The notes under the pieces: generated by a model
What the model was told of the DNA's origin: nothing
Database searches by the model: none
Seen by the model: the letters and a program-made list of their open reading frames with translations, nothing else
Position numbers and translations under genes: made by a program
Origin: GCA-2687515 sp046582475
GTDB taxonomy: Bacteria; Pseudomonadota; Alphaproteobacteria; Rhodospirillales; UBA2165
Direction of reading: 5' to 3'
DNA: 19,108 nucleotides
Assembly (NCBI GenBank): GCA_046582475.1
Contig: JAYGEH010000102.1
Location: 1 to 19,108 of the forward strand
In this document: positions 1 to 7,639 of the stretch, in pieces
Position numbering within the stretch: position 1 is the first letter of the stretch
Layout of the letters: the number at the start of each line of letters is the position of its first letter

Positions 1-1
1 C

Positions 2-262
2 ATTTGGGAAACCCACCTGGCCGAAGAATTGTGGAAAACCGACGTGGAATTGACGGTCGTTCTGGATCAACAGTCCATGACACTCGGCGACATTTTCGAA
101 CTCAAGGTCGGATCGCAAATCCCCTTGAACGCGACCAAGGATTCATTCGTTGAAATAAAGTGCGGCGACGTTGCTATGTTCCGCGGCCATATGGGGCGCA
201 AGGGCGATAACATGGCGGTGCGCATAGTCGAATGTATTACCAGGGAGAAATCGCAAATTTGA
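2..262 (+). CDS. fliM: Flagellar motor switch protein FliM, C-terminal part (cut by window edge)
   Basis: FliM is the C-ring rotor protein that receives CheY~P and, with FliG and FliN, sets rotation direction. Only the last 86 residues are visible; the reading frame is open to the left edge (IWETHLAEELWKTD...), so the true start lies outside. The visible part matches the C-terminal SpoA (FliN-like) domain: a strand with VELTVVLD, then MTLGDIFELKVGSQIPL, and the closing VEIKCGDVAMFRGHMG followed by NMAVRIVE, the usual order of the FliM SpoA fold. The stop codon overlaps a TTG that probably starts the next gene. FliN also carries a SpoA domain, but the loop pattern and the position just before a DUF6468-type gene and motE favour FliM. 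Identification is by family pattern, since the N-terminal CheY-binding motif is not in the window. Confidence 0.88.
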   Translation: MWETHLAEELWKTDVELTVVLDQQSMTLGDIFELKVGSQIPLNATKDSFVEIKCGDVAMFRGHMGRKGDNMAVRIVECITREKSQI

Positions 263-687
263 CCTTCGCTCTCGATATATTTCTCATTGTACTTCTGGTT
301 CTTGCGATCGGGTATGGATTTGTGCTCAACCGCAGAATCGTCGCCCTCAGGCGCGATCAGAAAGATTTGGATAAACTCGCGGCCAGTTTCAATGCGGCCA
401 CGGTGCGCGCCGAGGCCGGCGTTGCCCAATTACGCAGCGCAACCGAAAATTCGGTGCGCTCCTTGCAGCAATCGATCAATAAGGCCGAGACAATTATCGG
501 TGATCTGGATTATCTGTTGGAGCGCGGCGAACGGACGGCAGACCGGCTGGAAGGCGCTGTGCGCAGCGGCGAAGGTTTGGTGCCGGGCGAACGCGGACGC
601 CGCCCGGAAGGATCGGATGGCTCGGACTTGGCGGAAAATAACCTTGAAGAGCGTGAACTGTTGAAGGCGTTAAGAGCCGTTCGTTGA
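259..687 (+). CDS. Small membrane-anchored flagellar-locus protein (DUF6468-like)
   Basis: This is a short single-pass membrane protein of unknown biochemical role that accompanies fliM and motE in Rhodospirillales flagellar clusters; the DUF6468 assignment is from memory of such clusters. One hydrophobic segment (about residues 3–23, FALDIFLIVLLVLAIGYGFVL) precedes a basic stretch (NRRIVALRR) and a long helical, probably coiled-coil region in the cytoplasm, ending in an acidic tail. Two starts are possible. ATG at 232 overlaps fliM by 31 nt and has no visible ribosome site. TTG at 259 gives a 4-nt TTGA overlap with the fliM stop and has GGGAG at 243–247 upstream. I prefer 259 because it places the membrane segment right at the N-terminus. 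A scaffold role near the C-ring or stator is only a guess. Confidence 0.75.
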   Translation: MTFALDIFLIVLLVLAIGYGFVLNRRIVALRRDQKDLDKLAASFNAATVRAEAGVAQLRSATENSVRSLQQSINKAETIIGDLDYLLERGERTADRLEGAVRSGEGLVPGERGRRPEGSDGSDLAENNLEERELLKALRAVR

Positions 688-725
688 AATATACCCGGTG
701 ATAAACAAAAATTTGTGTGGTGATT

Positions 726-1457
726 ATGGGAAAAATATTTGCGCATGTCAGGGTGTTGCCGGTCACAATATTCGTGGCCGCGTTGATGCTGACGGTGAAG
801 GTCAGCGGGATTTCCGACAGCTTCGACGGAAACACACCTGCGTTGCAGATGGCACAGCTTAAGGCGCAGCAGCCGCCGGAGACGCCGCCCGAGGATGCGC
901 CGCCCAAACCCGAAGACGCCGAACCGAAGTCCGGTCAGGATGATAAGCAAGCGGACGCCGATGCCGCCGATTTGCCGGACAGAAACGATCCCAATGCGCC
1001 GGGAAATGATCCCACGCTGCTGACTCAGAACGAGATTGATTTGTTGCAGAAGCTGGCTGAACGGCGCGAAGAGCTGGAGAAAAGTGTCCAAGAAATGTCA
1101 ATTCGGGAAGGAATCTTGAACGCCGCGGAACTGCGGATCGACCGGAAAATCCAGGAACTGCGGGGCCTTCAAGCCGCCATCGATAACCTCATAAAGAAGC
1201 ACGACGACCAGGAAGAAACAAAGATTCGCAGTCTGGTAAAAATTTACGAAAATATGAAACCGAAGGATGCGGCCCGGATATTTGAGGAGTTGGATATGGA
1301 TACGCTGCTTCTCGTCGCCGAACGCATGAAGGAACGCAAACTTGCTCCGGTCATGGCGCAAATGAAATCAACCAAAGCCAAGGACGTGACGATCAGACTC
1401 AGCACCTTGCGCTCATTGCCTCTACCGGGGGCGGAACTCGGAGGCACCGGAGGCTAA
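726..1457 (+). CDS. motE: MotE-like flagellar motor/stator chaperone (MgtE N-domain fold)
   Basis: The protein has an N-terminal hydrophobic anchor or signal segment (about residues 9–24), an acidic proline-rich stretch (about 40–95), a long charged coiled coil (about 105–165) and a C-terminal MgtE intracellular-N-like domain. The last is marked by IYENMKPKDAARIFEELDMDTLLLVAERMKERKLAPVMAQM, the typical signature of MotE proteins. In Sinorhizobium, MotE is a periplasmic chaperone for the motility protein MotC; in other alphaproteobacteria a MotE family member sits in the motor operon, as here. The start is uncertain: GTG at 717, GTG at 720 and ATG at 726 are in frame, none with a strong ribosome site; I chose ATG. 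It follows the DUF6468-like gene by 38 nt and precedes cheY by 134 nt. MotC itself is not in the window, so its partner may be one of the MotB-like proteins encoded downstream. Confidence 0.8.
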   Translation: MGKIFAHVRVLPVTIFVAALMLTVKVSGISDSFDGNTPALQMAQLKAQQPPETPPEDAPPKPEDAEPKSGQDDKQADADAADLPDRNDPNAPGNDPTLLTQNEIDLLQKLAERREELEKSVQEMSIREGILNAAELRIDRKIQELRGLQAAIDNLIKKHDDQEETKIRSLVKIYENMKPKDAARIFEELDMDTLLLVAERMKERKLAPVMAQMKSTKAKDVTIRLSTLRSLPLPGAELGGTGG

Positions 1458-1591
1458 CAGCCAAAAAAAATGTCACCGGACCGTCGAAAAATAGGTTGTA
1501 ATCTTAGGGCTACAATAACTATCTACAGTGAAAGGGTAAAACGTAACCCATTCTTGATCTAGGCAGATAGCTATAAGGAACGGAGAGACAA
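1458..1591 (+). promoter_or_regulatory. Intergenic region before cheY, likely promoter and ribosome site
   Basis: This 134-nt gap is the longest in the motility block on this strand, so it is the best place for an internal promoter for cheY–cheZ–motB-like genes. It has an inverted repeat TTGTA(N10)TACAA at 1496–1515 and a strong Shine-Dalgarno-like stretch AGGAACGGAGAG just before the cheY ATG at 1592. I see no convincing -35/-10 pair at proper spacing, no sigma-54 -24/-12 element and no TTAA-N7-TTAAC box here. The promoter itself is therefore an inference from spacing. Confidence 0.35.
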
Positions 1592-1984
1592 ATGGCTGTT
1601 GACAACAATATGCGGGTCCTGATCGTGGACGATTACAAGACCATGCTCAGGATCATGCGCAATCTCTTGAAGCAGCTTAGTTTCGAAAATGTCGAGGAGG
1701 CTATAGATGGCACCGCGGCGCTGGAGAAATTGCGTGCATTCAATGGTGAATTTGGACTGGTCATTTCCGATTGGAACATGGAACCCATGACCGGGATCCA
1801 GCTTTTACGTGAATTGCGTGGTGATGACGAATTGAAACAAATTCCTTTCGTCATGGTAACGGCCGAAAGTAAGTCGGAAAACGTGATTGCCGCCAAGGAA
1901 GCAGGCGTTTCCAATTACATTGTGAAGCCGTTCAATGCCGAAACGCTGAAGTCTAAAATGGAAAACGTGTTGGGCGAGTTTTAA
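1592..1984 (+). CDS. cheY: Chemotaxis response regulator CheY
   Basis: This is a single-domain receiver protein of 130 residues, the usual CheY length, with no output domain. When phosphorylated by CheA it binds FliM and changes flagellar rotation. The conserved residues are all present: acidic pair D13–D14, phospho-acceptor D60 (VISDWNMEPMTG), T90 (VMVTAES) and K112 with the following proline (VKPF). The SDWNMP-like sequence around D60 is typical of chemotactic CheY rather than of two-component regulators. The start is fixed by a strong ribosome site (AGGAACGGAGAG) and the conserved N-terminus. cheZ follows 33 nt downstream, supporting the assignment. The 3' end, including the stop, is imperfectly duplicated 24 nt further on (see separate repeat). 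Confidence 0.95.
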   Translation: MAVDNNMRVLIVDDYKTMLRIMRNLLKQLSFENVEEAIDGTAALEKLRAFNGEFGLVISDWNMEPMTGIQLLRELRGDDELKQIPFVMVTAESKSENVIAAKEAGVSNYIVKPFNAETLKSKMENVLGEF

Positions 1985-2012
1985 AAAATTCGTCTGGGCG
2001 AGTTCTAGAAAA
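1971..2012 (+). repeat. Imperfect 24-nt-period duplication of the cheY 3' end
   Basis: TGGGCGAGTTTTAAAAAA (1971–1988) recurs as TGGGCGAGTTCTAGAAAA (1995–2012), 16 of 18 positions alike. Because the period is 24 nt, the second copy is in the cheY frame and encodes the same Gly-Glu-Phe-stop ending, with TAG in place of TAA. It occupies most of the cheY–cheZ gap and places an A-rich stretch just upstream of the cheZ ATG. Confidence 0.75.
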
Positions 2013-2017
2013 GTAAT

Positions 2018-2692
2018 ATGGTAAGCCGGAAAACCCATAAAAATCTGATCGCCCGCTTGGAAATTCTTCAAGCCGAACGGGGCGGCGGTTTCAATATCGA
2101 TGCCGTCGCGCATATCGTCGCGGAGGCGATAGACTCGGCCCTGAAGCGCACCTCCGATACGCAATTCGGTCTGCGCATCGAATTGGAGCAGGTCGCCCAA
2201 ATCATTCGCTCTGCCAAGTCGGAAATCGCAAAATTAAAGCCCGAAGACGTCAAATCGGAATTTTTGCCGGCTGCGTCCGACGAATTGGATGCGATCATCG
2301 TGGCGACCGAAGTGGCGACCGACGAGATTATGTCCGCGACCGAGCAAATCGACGCTATTGGCGAGGATTTGGGCGGCGATACCGAAGACAAATTGGCCGC
2401 TTTGACGGTTCAAATCTTTACCGCCTGCGGCTTCCAGGATATCACCGGACAACGCATTACAAAGGTCGTTGGGGCGCTAAAAAGTATCGAATTTCGCGTT
2501 GATGAGCTTATCTCCGCGCTCGAATCCAGCAACCATAAGGGACACAAATCCAAGGCGCGGAAAAAGACGCTGAAAAAAGCGGTGGTGAATGAGGCGGATC
2601 ATACCGACGAGGAGCTGCTTGAGGGCCCACAGCATAAAGACAAGGCCATTAAGCAGGAGGACATCGACGCATTGCTGGCTAATTTTGATTAA
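2018..2692 (+). CDS. cheZ: Chemotaxis protein phosphatase CheZ
   Basis: CheZ dephosphorylates CheY~P and so ends the chemotactic signal. The 224-residue length is close to the E. coli protein (214). The core is a long helical hairpin (about 40–170) as in the CheZ dimer. The catalytic segment FTACGFQDITGQRITKVV carries D141 and Q145, matching the Asp and the catalytic Gln of E. coli CheZ. A lysine-rich and acidic linker (about 172–210) leads to the C-terminal peptide IKQEDIDALLANFD, which resembles the CheY-binding tail of CheZ. Its position directly after cheY supports the call. The ribosome site is weak (AGAAAAG before ATG), in line with coupling to cheY. The next gene starts 5 nt after its stop. 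Confidence 0.93.
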   Translation: MVSRKTHKNLIARLEILQAERGGGFNIDAVAHIVAEAIDSALKRTSDTQFGLRIELEQVAQIIRSAKSEIAKLKPEDVKSEFLPAASDELDAIIVATEVATDEIMSATEQIDAIGEDLGGDTEDKLAALTVQIFTACGFQDITGQRITKVVGALKSIEFRVDELISALESSNHKGHKSKARKKTLKKAVVNEADHTDEELLEGPQHKDKAIKQEDIDALLANFD

Positions 2693-2697
2693 TTGCC

Positions 2698-3447
2698 ATG
2701 GCCCTGACGGACAATAGCAGGCAGCAAACAGGCGTCCATAACCGGTCCACCACGATCCAATTTCTAAGCTTGTACCTGTTGGTATTGGCTTTTTTTATTC
2801 TTCTGGTGTCCATGTCCACTCCTGAAAACATCAAGTCGAAGGCGGTAATGGACAGCCTCAACTCTACGTTCGCCTCGGTTCGCCAGCCGCGCACCGAATT
2901 GACCGTCTTCACGTCCCGGGCCGGCCGCTTCATCGGGGCTGATGAGTTCCAGGACCGGATCGACGGCTTGTTTGCGGCGGCCCTCGGCGTGAAAAAAGTT
3001 GAGATCGTGGCGCCGGGCAGGAGCATGCGGGTGGTCATGGAGGCCGACGCGTTGTTTCACTCCGGCGCCATAGAGATTCGCGAAGCCCAAATTGCCATGA
3101 TTGACCGGATCATCGCATCCTTGAATGGACGCCCGCCCGGTCTCAGATTTGATATGGAATTTATAATCGGGAGTGCGGTGACCGCGGCCGGCGAATTACC
3201 AGCCGGGCAAACGTTGCCAATGGCGCGGGCGGGATCGTTTGTTCGGGAAATGCTGGCCCGCGGTGCTCCTCCCGACGCCATTTCGATCGGCCTCCAGGGC
3301 GGCGGCGGCAAAATTACCATGTGGTTTTATGTCCGCGCCACCGATGAAGTGGATTTGTTTTACAAAACACTGGCCGGAACCTTGACCAAACCGGTGGACG
3401 GTCAATCCGATTTCGCACCGTTAGAGGTAAATTCCAATGGCCAATGA
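2698..3447 (+). CDS. MotB-like flagellar stator paralogue lacking the proton-binding aspartate
   Basis: The 249-residue protein has a short cytoplasmic N-terminus, one membrane helix (about 20–39, IQFLSLYLLVLAFFILLVSMS) and a periplasmic region. The helix ends in FF-LL-SMS, as the MotB helix does. Aligned with the gene that follows, the stator aspartate (TFTDL, D22 there) falls on S24 here, so this protein should not carry protons itself. The periplasmic part has a degenerate OmpA-like start (ALFHSGAIEIREAQIAMIDRIIASL, about 119–143), with MARAGSFVREML in the place of the LS-RA helix, but lacks the usual NRRV ending. I infer a partner or regulatory subunit for the canonical MotB-like protein next door. 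Its gene overlaps that one by 11 nt and follows cheZ by 5 nt. Confidence 0.75.
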   Translation: MALTDNSRQQTGVHNRSTTIQFLSLYLLVLAFFILLVSMSTPENIKSKAVMDSLNSTFASVRQPRTELTVFTSRAGRFIGADEFQDRIDGLFAAALGVKKVEIVAPGRSMRVVMEADALFHSGAIEIREAQIAMIDRIIASLNGRPPGLRFDMEFIIGSAVTAAGELPAGQTLPMARAGSFVREMLARGAPPDAISIGLQGGGGKITMWFYVRATDEVDLFYKTLAGTLTKPVDGQSDFAPLEVNSNGQ

Positions 3448-4141
3448 TCCCCGGATTTCCGTCTCGCAGCCGAGCGCGATCTGGTTATTGACGTTCACCG
3501 ATCTGGTGGCCTTACTGCTGACATTTTTCGTCATGCTGTTCGCCATGTCGAATGTCAAAATCGACCGCTGGAAAGAGATGATCGATACCTTGTCCCAGTC
3601 GCTGAATCCGGCCAGGAGCGAACCCACCAAAGTGCCCAGCGCCCAATACAACATCTCCTCGGTGTCCCGCAAAAGGGCGATCAATCTTGATTATTTGACT
3701 GCGGTGCTCAATCAAAAGATCGAGCGTAGCGAAGTTTTGAAAAACAGTCTGATCGTGACCCTGGAAGACCGGCTCATTATCTCGCTTCCGGGCGCCAGAT
3801 TGTTTGCGCCGGAAAGCGCTGTGTTTAACCAAAACGCTGGCGCGGCGTTATTCGATCTTGGCGGCGTTCTCCGCCATATCGACAATCAAATTGGCGTTAA
3901 CGGCTATTCAGAGGAAGCAAATGTCGGCGAAACCATCTATAAATCCGATTGGGAGCTGTCCCTGGCACGCGCTGTTGCTGTTGCCAATGAGCTGAAGCGG
4001 GCCGGATACAGCGATCAAATTGTCACCTTTGGGTTCGGAAATTCCCACTCATCGAAATTGAGTGGCCTGGCCGAGGATCATGGCCGATTGTTGTCTCGCC
4101 GCGTCGATATCGTGATATTGGCGGTCGGCGGGGAAAATTGA
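3437..4141 (+). CDS. motB: Flagellar stator protein MotB-like (OmpA family)
   Basis: MotB anchors the stator to peptidoglycan and provides the ion-carrying aspartate. Here the N-terminus IWLLTFTDLVALLLTFFVMLFAMS (about 15–38) contains the MotB signature with D22. The C-terminal OmpA-like domain (about 110–230) shows LFAPESAVFN, NGYSEEAN, a LSLARAVAVANELKRAGY helix and RLLSRRVDIVI, matching the family layout. The usual GHTD-type aspartate is replaced by SEE, so peptidoglycan binding may be altered. The start is supported by GAGGT about 9 nt upstream. No motA is adjacent, which is unusual, as motA often precedes motB; it must be elsewhere. The stop overlaps the TTG start of the next gene (TTGA). 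Calling it motB rather than a more divergent stator subunit is likely but not certain. Confidence 0.85.
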   Translation: MANDPRISVSQPSAIWLLTFTDLVALLLTFFVMLFAMSNVKIDRWKEMIDTLSQSLNPARSEPTKVPSAQYNISSVSRKRAINLDYLTAVLNQKIERSEVLKNSLIVTLEDRLIISLPGARLFAPESAVFNQNAGAALFDLGGVLRHIDNQIGVNGYSEEANVGETIYKSDWELSLARAVAVANELKRAGYSDQIVTFGFGNSHSSKLSGLAEDHGRLLSRRVDIVILAVGGEN

Positions 4142-7100
4142 CGAGTTTTTTAGATTTGAAATCCATCGCAACAATATTTGTGTCAGCCGTCCTGATACTG
4201 ATAACCGTGGCCGCCAATGCTGACCCGGTATCGGTCCGCGTATCCAAGGGCGATGGCTATGGCCGTATCGCCTTCACCTGGCCGGCGCCGGTGCCGTTTA
4301 CGGCGAGCATTTCGAACCGCCAGCTTGTGGTGCGGTTCGGCCGGCCCGTGGAATCCAACTTTGCCGGAATCCCGGGCGGCATCTCACAATATATCGGCAG
4401 ACCCAGTTTGCAAAACGGCGGGCGCACGGTGGTGTTCCCGCTACGCGGCAACTATGACCTCAATTATAATCAGCGTGGCCGGACAGTAACCGTCGACGTG
4501 GTCGATCTGGACCCGCCGCCACGAACAGCAGTGGCTCGGGCCGCTCCGGCGGCTTCTGCTCCGGCGCGCATCGCCCGGGCCCCACAGCGCCAACAACGCC
4601 TCGTTGGCGCGGCGGCACCGGCGGGCGCGGAAACCGTCGCCGTGCGTGTCGGCACCCATCCCGACTATCAGCGTCTGGTGTTCGATTGGAACAGGGCGGT
4701 CGGATACAGGCTTGACCGGCGCGGCAATCGCGCCGATTTGACTTTCGCGCGCCCGGCGCAAATTGATTTAGGCCGGGTAACGCGCGGAACTCTGGCCAAT
4801 ATTCCCGCCGCCCGGGCGCGCGCAGGCGCCGGTGAAACGGTTGTCACTCTTAACGTTCCGAGCTCATCCAGGATCAGGCATTTCAAGAGCGGCACCAAAG
4901 TGGTGGTCGATGTTTATAATCCCACCGGCGCCAATGACGCCCGCGCCGCCGCCACCCAGCCGGCGTCCGAATCCACCACCTCCGCGTCGCTGCCCGCGCC
5001 AGCAAAACCAGCCGCGAAGCCCGCTGCAAAATCGCCGACCAAGGCCGTGCGGGCGGAGCCGTTGCAAGCACCCGACGCAAAATCGGCCTTCGTCGCATCA
5101 ACCGCATCTGGCACCCAGGCGAAACCGCCGGTCGCACTTTCACCGCCGGGCGCCGCCGCCAAACCGGCTTCGGGAAAACCGGCACCATCGCCGGCCTCGA
5201 AACCCGCCCCATCCACAGCCACCGCCGCCGCGCCTGCCGCTGCGGTTGCCGCCGCCGCCACGCCCACCGCAGGCACCGCCGCAAGTCTACGATTTGACTG
5301 GACCGAACCGGTTGGATCGGCGGTCTTCCGGCGGGCAGGAAGCCTTTGGATCGTGTTCGACAAGGCAAAGAAAATCGACACGGCCAAAGTCAAAAGTGAT
5401 TTGAAGAATATCGCCCGGTCGGTGACACAAATACCATCGCCCGGTGGGACGTTCCTGCGCCTGATAACCGCCGAAGGCTTCAATCCGAGTATCCGCCGTG
5501 ATGGATTCGCCTGGATCTACGATTTCAAGCGTCAGGGGCTGAGCCCGAAAACACCGGTTGAGCCGAAATCACAGCCGAACTCGGCGGCCGGCCCACGTAT
5601 GCTTATTAATATCGCGCAGGCCGGCGACGCCTTGCCGATCCGCGATGCGGTGGTCGGTGACAATTTGGTGGTGATTCCGTTTATACCTCTGTCCCATGGC
5701 ATTGCCCGCCAATACTCCTTGCCTCAATTCCGGATTCTGCCGAGCGCCCAGGGCATGGTTGTGAAGCCGTACATCGATAATCTTAGAGTTCAGTCCATGC
5801 CCCAGGGGATTTCCCTCTCGAGTACCGGGCGGCTGGTATTGTCTTCCCTGACACCGAAGGCCGAGGTTAACGCGAAGCTCGGCGGCGGCTTTAAAAAACT
5901 GTCGCGCGTATTGGAAGCCGGCACATGGCGCATCGCCCGCCGGGTTAAAGGCGTCGGTGATTTTAATAAAAAGCGCGCCGAGCTTTTCGAAAAAATCATC
6001 AGTTCCAAAAGAAAGGACCGGCAAAAGAGACGCCTCGCCCTGGCCCAGTTCCTGGCGGCGAACCATTATGGCTACGAGGCCATCGGCATTTTGCGCACCA
6101 TGGCGGGCGATGAGCCGGCACTGGAAAGCAATCCCAAATTTCGCCTGTTGCGCGGCATAACGAATTATCTGATCGACCGGATCGACGAAGCCGAGAAGGA
6201 TTTCAGCCAGTCAGGCCTCGATGGTACCGACGAAGGGGAATTCTGGCGGGCGGTCGTGATGGCGAGCAAGGGCAAAAGTATCGAGGCGGCCGGGATGCTC
6301 AAAAAAACCGGCTCGGTCTTTAAGGTTTATCCAAGGTACATCAAGATGCGTGTCGGCATGGTTGTTTCCAACGCCGCCGTCAGCGCCGGTGATGTGAAAT
6401 TCGCGGCCGAATATCTGGGTGTGCTGGCCGAGGAAAAACCGACAGGAACAGAGATAGATCAACTGGCCCTGATCGAGGGCCGGGTCAATCAGATTTCCGG
6501 TAATTTCGATGCGGCGGTTTCCGCGTGGGAAGGAGTCGAAAACGGCGAACACCGCCCCAGCATTGCGCGCGCCATATTGCTGCGCACCGATTTGCTTCTC
6601 GGCCGCAAGAAAATCGAAGCCGATGAAGCCGCCGAGGAATTGGAGAAGCTGCGCTTTTCCTGGCGCGGCGGCGATTTTGAATATGATCTCCTGCGCAAAC
6701 TTGGAACGCTGTATATCAAAAGCGGCGATTACCGCAACGGGCTAAGAACGCTGCGCCAAGCGGTCACGTATTTCAAGGACAAGCCAACGACTGGAAATGT
6801 GACCAAGGAAATGGCCAAAGCATTTGTCGATCTTTACTTGAACGACAAAGCCGATTCCATGCAGCCGGTGCGGGCCATCGCGTTGTTCGAGGAGTTCAAG
6901 GAACTGACCCCATCGGGCACCGACGGCGAAGAGATGATCCGCAAGTTGGCCGACCGTCTGGCCGCCGTGGATCTGCTCGGACCGGCCGCAACACTTTTGG
7001 AAGAACAGATTAAATCCAGGCTCAAGGGCGTTGACCGGGCACGGGTCGGAGCGCGCCTTGCGGCGATTTATCTGTTGAACAAGCAGCCCAATTTGGCGCG

Positions 7101-7629
7101 CGAGGCATTGCAGAAATCGGCGTCCAGCGGACTGCGGCCGGAGGTTTCGGCCCAGCGCCGCCTGCTTTCGGCGCGCGCCCTGATGGAAATGAACCAATCG
7201 CCCAGCGCCATCGCGCTCCTGGAAGACGATGACAGCCGCGAAGCCGATTTGTTGCGCTCGGAAATATTCTGGAAGGATACCGATTGGGCGAACGCGACCA
7301 AACCGTTGCAAAGGCTGGTGCGTTCCATGGGTGCCGGGCCCGGCGATCCGTTGGAAGAAACCCAGGCGCAAACGGTATTAAATCTCGCCGTTGCCTTGGC
7401 CTTGAGCGGCAATGAGCGGGGCATTGGGCGCCTCCGCAAGGATTATGGCGTGAGCATGGACGCGACCGAATTCAAAGATGCTTTTCGCCTGATCGCCAGC
7501 TCCAATACCGTCGGATTGCTGGATTACCGGACGGTGGCCAGCAAGGTGGCGACCGTGAACAACTTCAAATCATTCATGAGCGCCTATCGCGAGCGCCTGA
7601 AGGCTGGAAAACTTTCCTCGCTCAACTGA
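4138..7629 (+). CDS. Large secreted AMIN-like/TPR protein of the flagellar motor locus
   Basis: This is an 1163-residue protein with a signal peptide (about 1–29, ending AANA|DP), so most of it should be periplasmic. Three similar beta modules follow, at about 31–125, 165–262 and 382–467. They share a pattern of RVxxGxxYxRxxFxW, a short strand and a VTVDVVDL-like end, resembling AMIN domains, which bind cell-wall material. Residues about 263–380 are a low-complexity Ala/Pro/Lys linker. A further beta-rich segment lies at about 488–575, and the remaining half is helical with TPR-like repeats. TTG at 4138 overlaps the motB stop as TTGA, with GGGG just upstream, so translation is probably coupled. 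I do not recognise a named family. A role in holding the motor or stators to the cell wall is an inference from location and domains. Confidence 0.8.
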   Translation: MTSFLDLKSIATIFVSAVLILITVAANADPVSVRVSKGDGYGRIAFTWPAPVPFTASISNRQLVVRFGRPVESNFAGIPGGISQYIGRPSLQNGGRTVVFPLRGNYDLNYNQRGRTVTVDVVDLDPPPRTAVARAAPAASAPARIARAPQRQQRLVGAAAPAGAETVAVRVGTHPDYQRLVFDWNRAVGYRLDRRGNRADLTFARPAQIDLGRVTRGTLANIPAARARAGAGETVVTLNVPSSSRIRHFKSGTKVVVDVYNPTGANDARAAATQPASESTTSASLPAPAKPAAKPAAKSPTKAVRAEPLQAPDAKSAFVASTASGTQAKPPVALSPPGAAAKPASGKPAPSPASKPAPSTATAAAPAAAVAAAATPTAGTAASLRFDWTEPVGSAVFRRAGSLWIVFDKAKKIDTAKVKSDLKNIARSVTQIPSPGGTFLRLITAEGFNPSIRRDGFAWIYDFKRQGLSPKTPVEPKSQPNSAAGPRMLINIAQAGDALPIRDAVVGDNLVVIPFIPLSHGIARQYSLPQFRILPSAQGMVVKPYIDNLRVQSMPQGISLSSTGRLVLSSLTPKAEVNAKLGGGFKKLSRVLEAGTWRIARRVKGVGDFNKKRAELFEKIISSKRKDRQKRRLALAQFLAANHYGYEAIGILRTMAGDEPALESNPKFRLLRGITNYLIDRIDEAEKDFSQSGLDGTDEGEFWRAVVMASKGKSIEAAGMLKKTGSVFKVYPRYIKMRVGMVVSNAAVSAGDVKFAAEYLGVLAEEKPTGTEIDQLALIEGRVNQISGNFDAAVSAWEGVENGEHRPSIARAILLRTDLLLGRKKIEADEAAEELEKLRFSWRGGDFEYDLLRKLGTLYIKSGDYRNGLRTLRQAVTYFKDKPTTGNVTKEMAKAFVDLYLNDKADSMQPVRAIALFEEFKELTPSGTDGEEMIRKLADRLAAVDLLGPAATLLEEQIKSRLKGVDRARVGARLAAIYLLNKQPNLAREALQKSASSGLRPEVSAQRRLLSARALMEMNQSPSAIALLEDDDSREADLLRSEIFWKDTDWANATKPLQRLVRSMGAGPGDPLEETQAQTVLNLAVALALSGNERGIGRLRKDYGVSMDATEFKDAFRLIASSNTVGLLDYRTVASKVATVNNFKSFMSAYRERLKAGKLSSLN

Positions 7630-7639
7630 TCACAATCCG

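Noticed and set aside
1496..1525. Possible -35/-10 promoter (TTGTAA and TATCTA) before cheY
   Set aside because: The -10 match is poor, so it is not listed as a promoter of its own.
4832..5404. Pro/Arg-rich open frames on both strands here
   Set aside because: They overlap the Ala/Pro linker of the large AMIN/TPR gene; low-complexity GC-rich sequence leaves all frames open.
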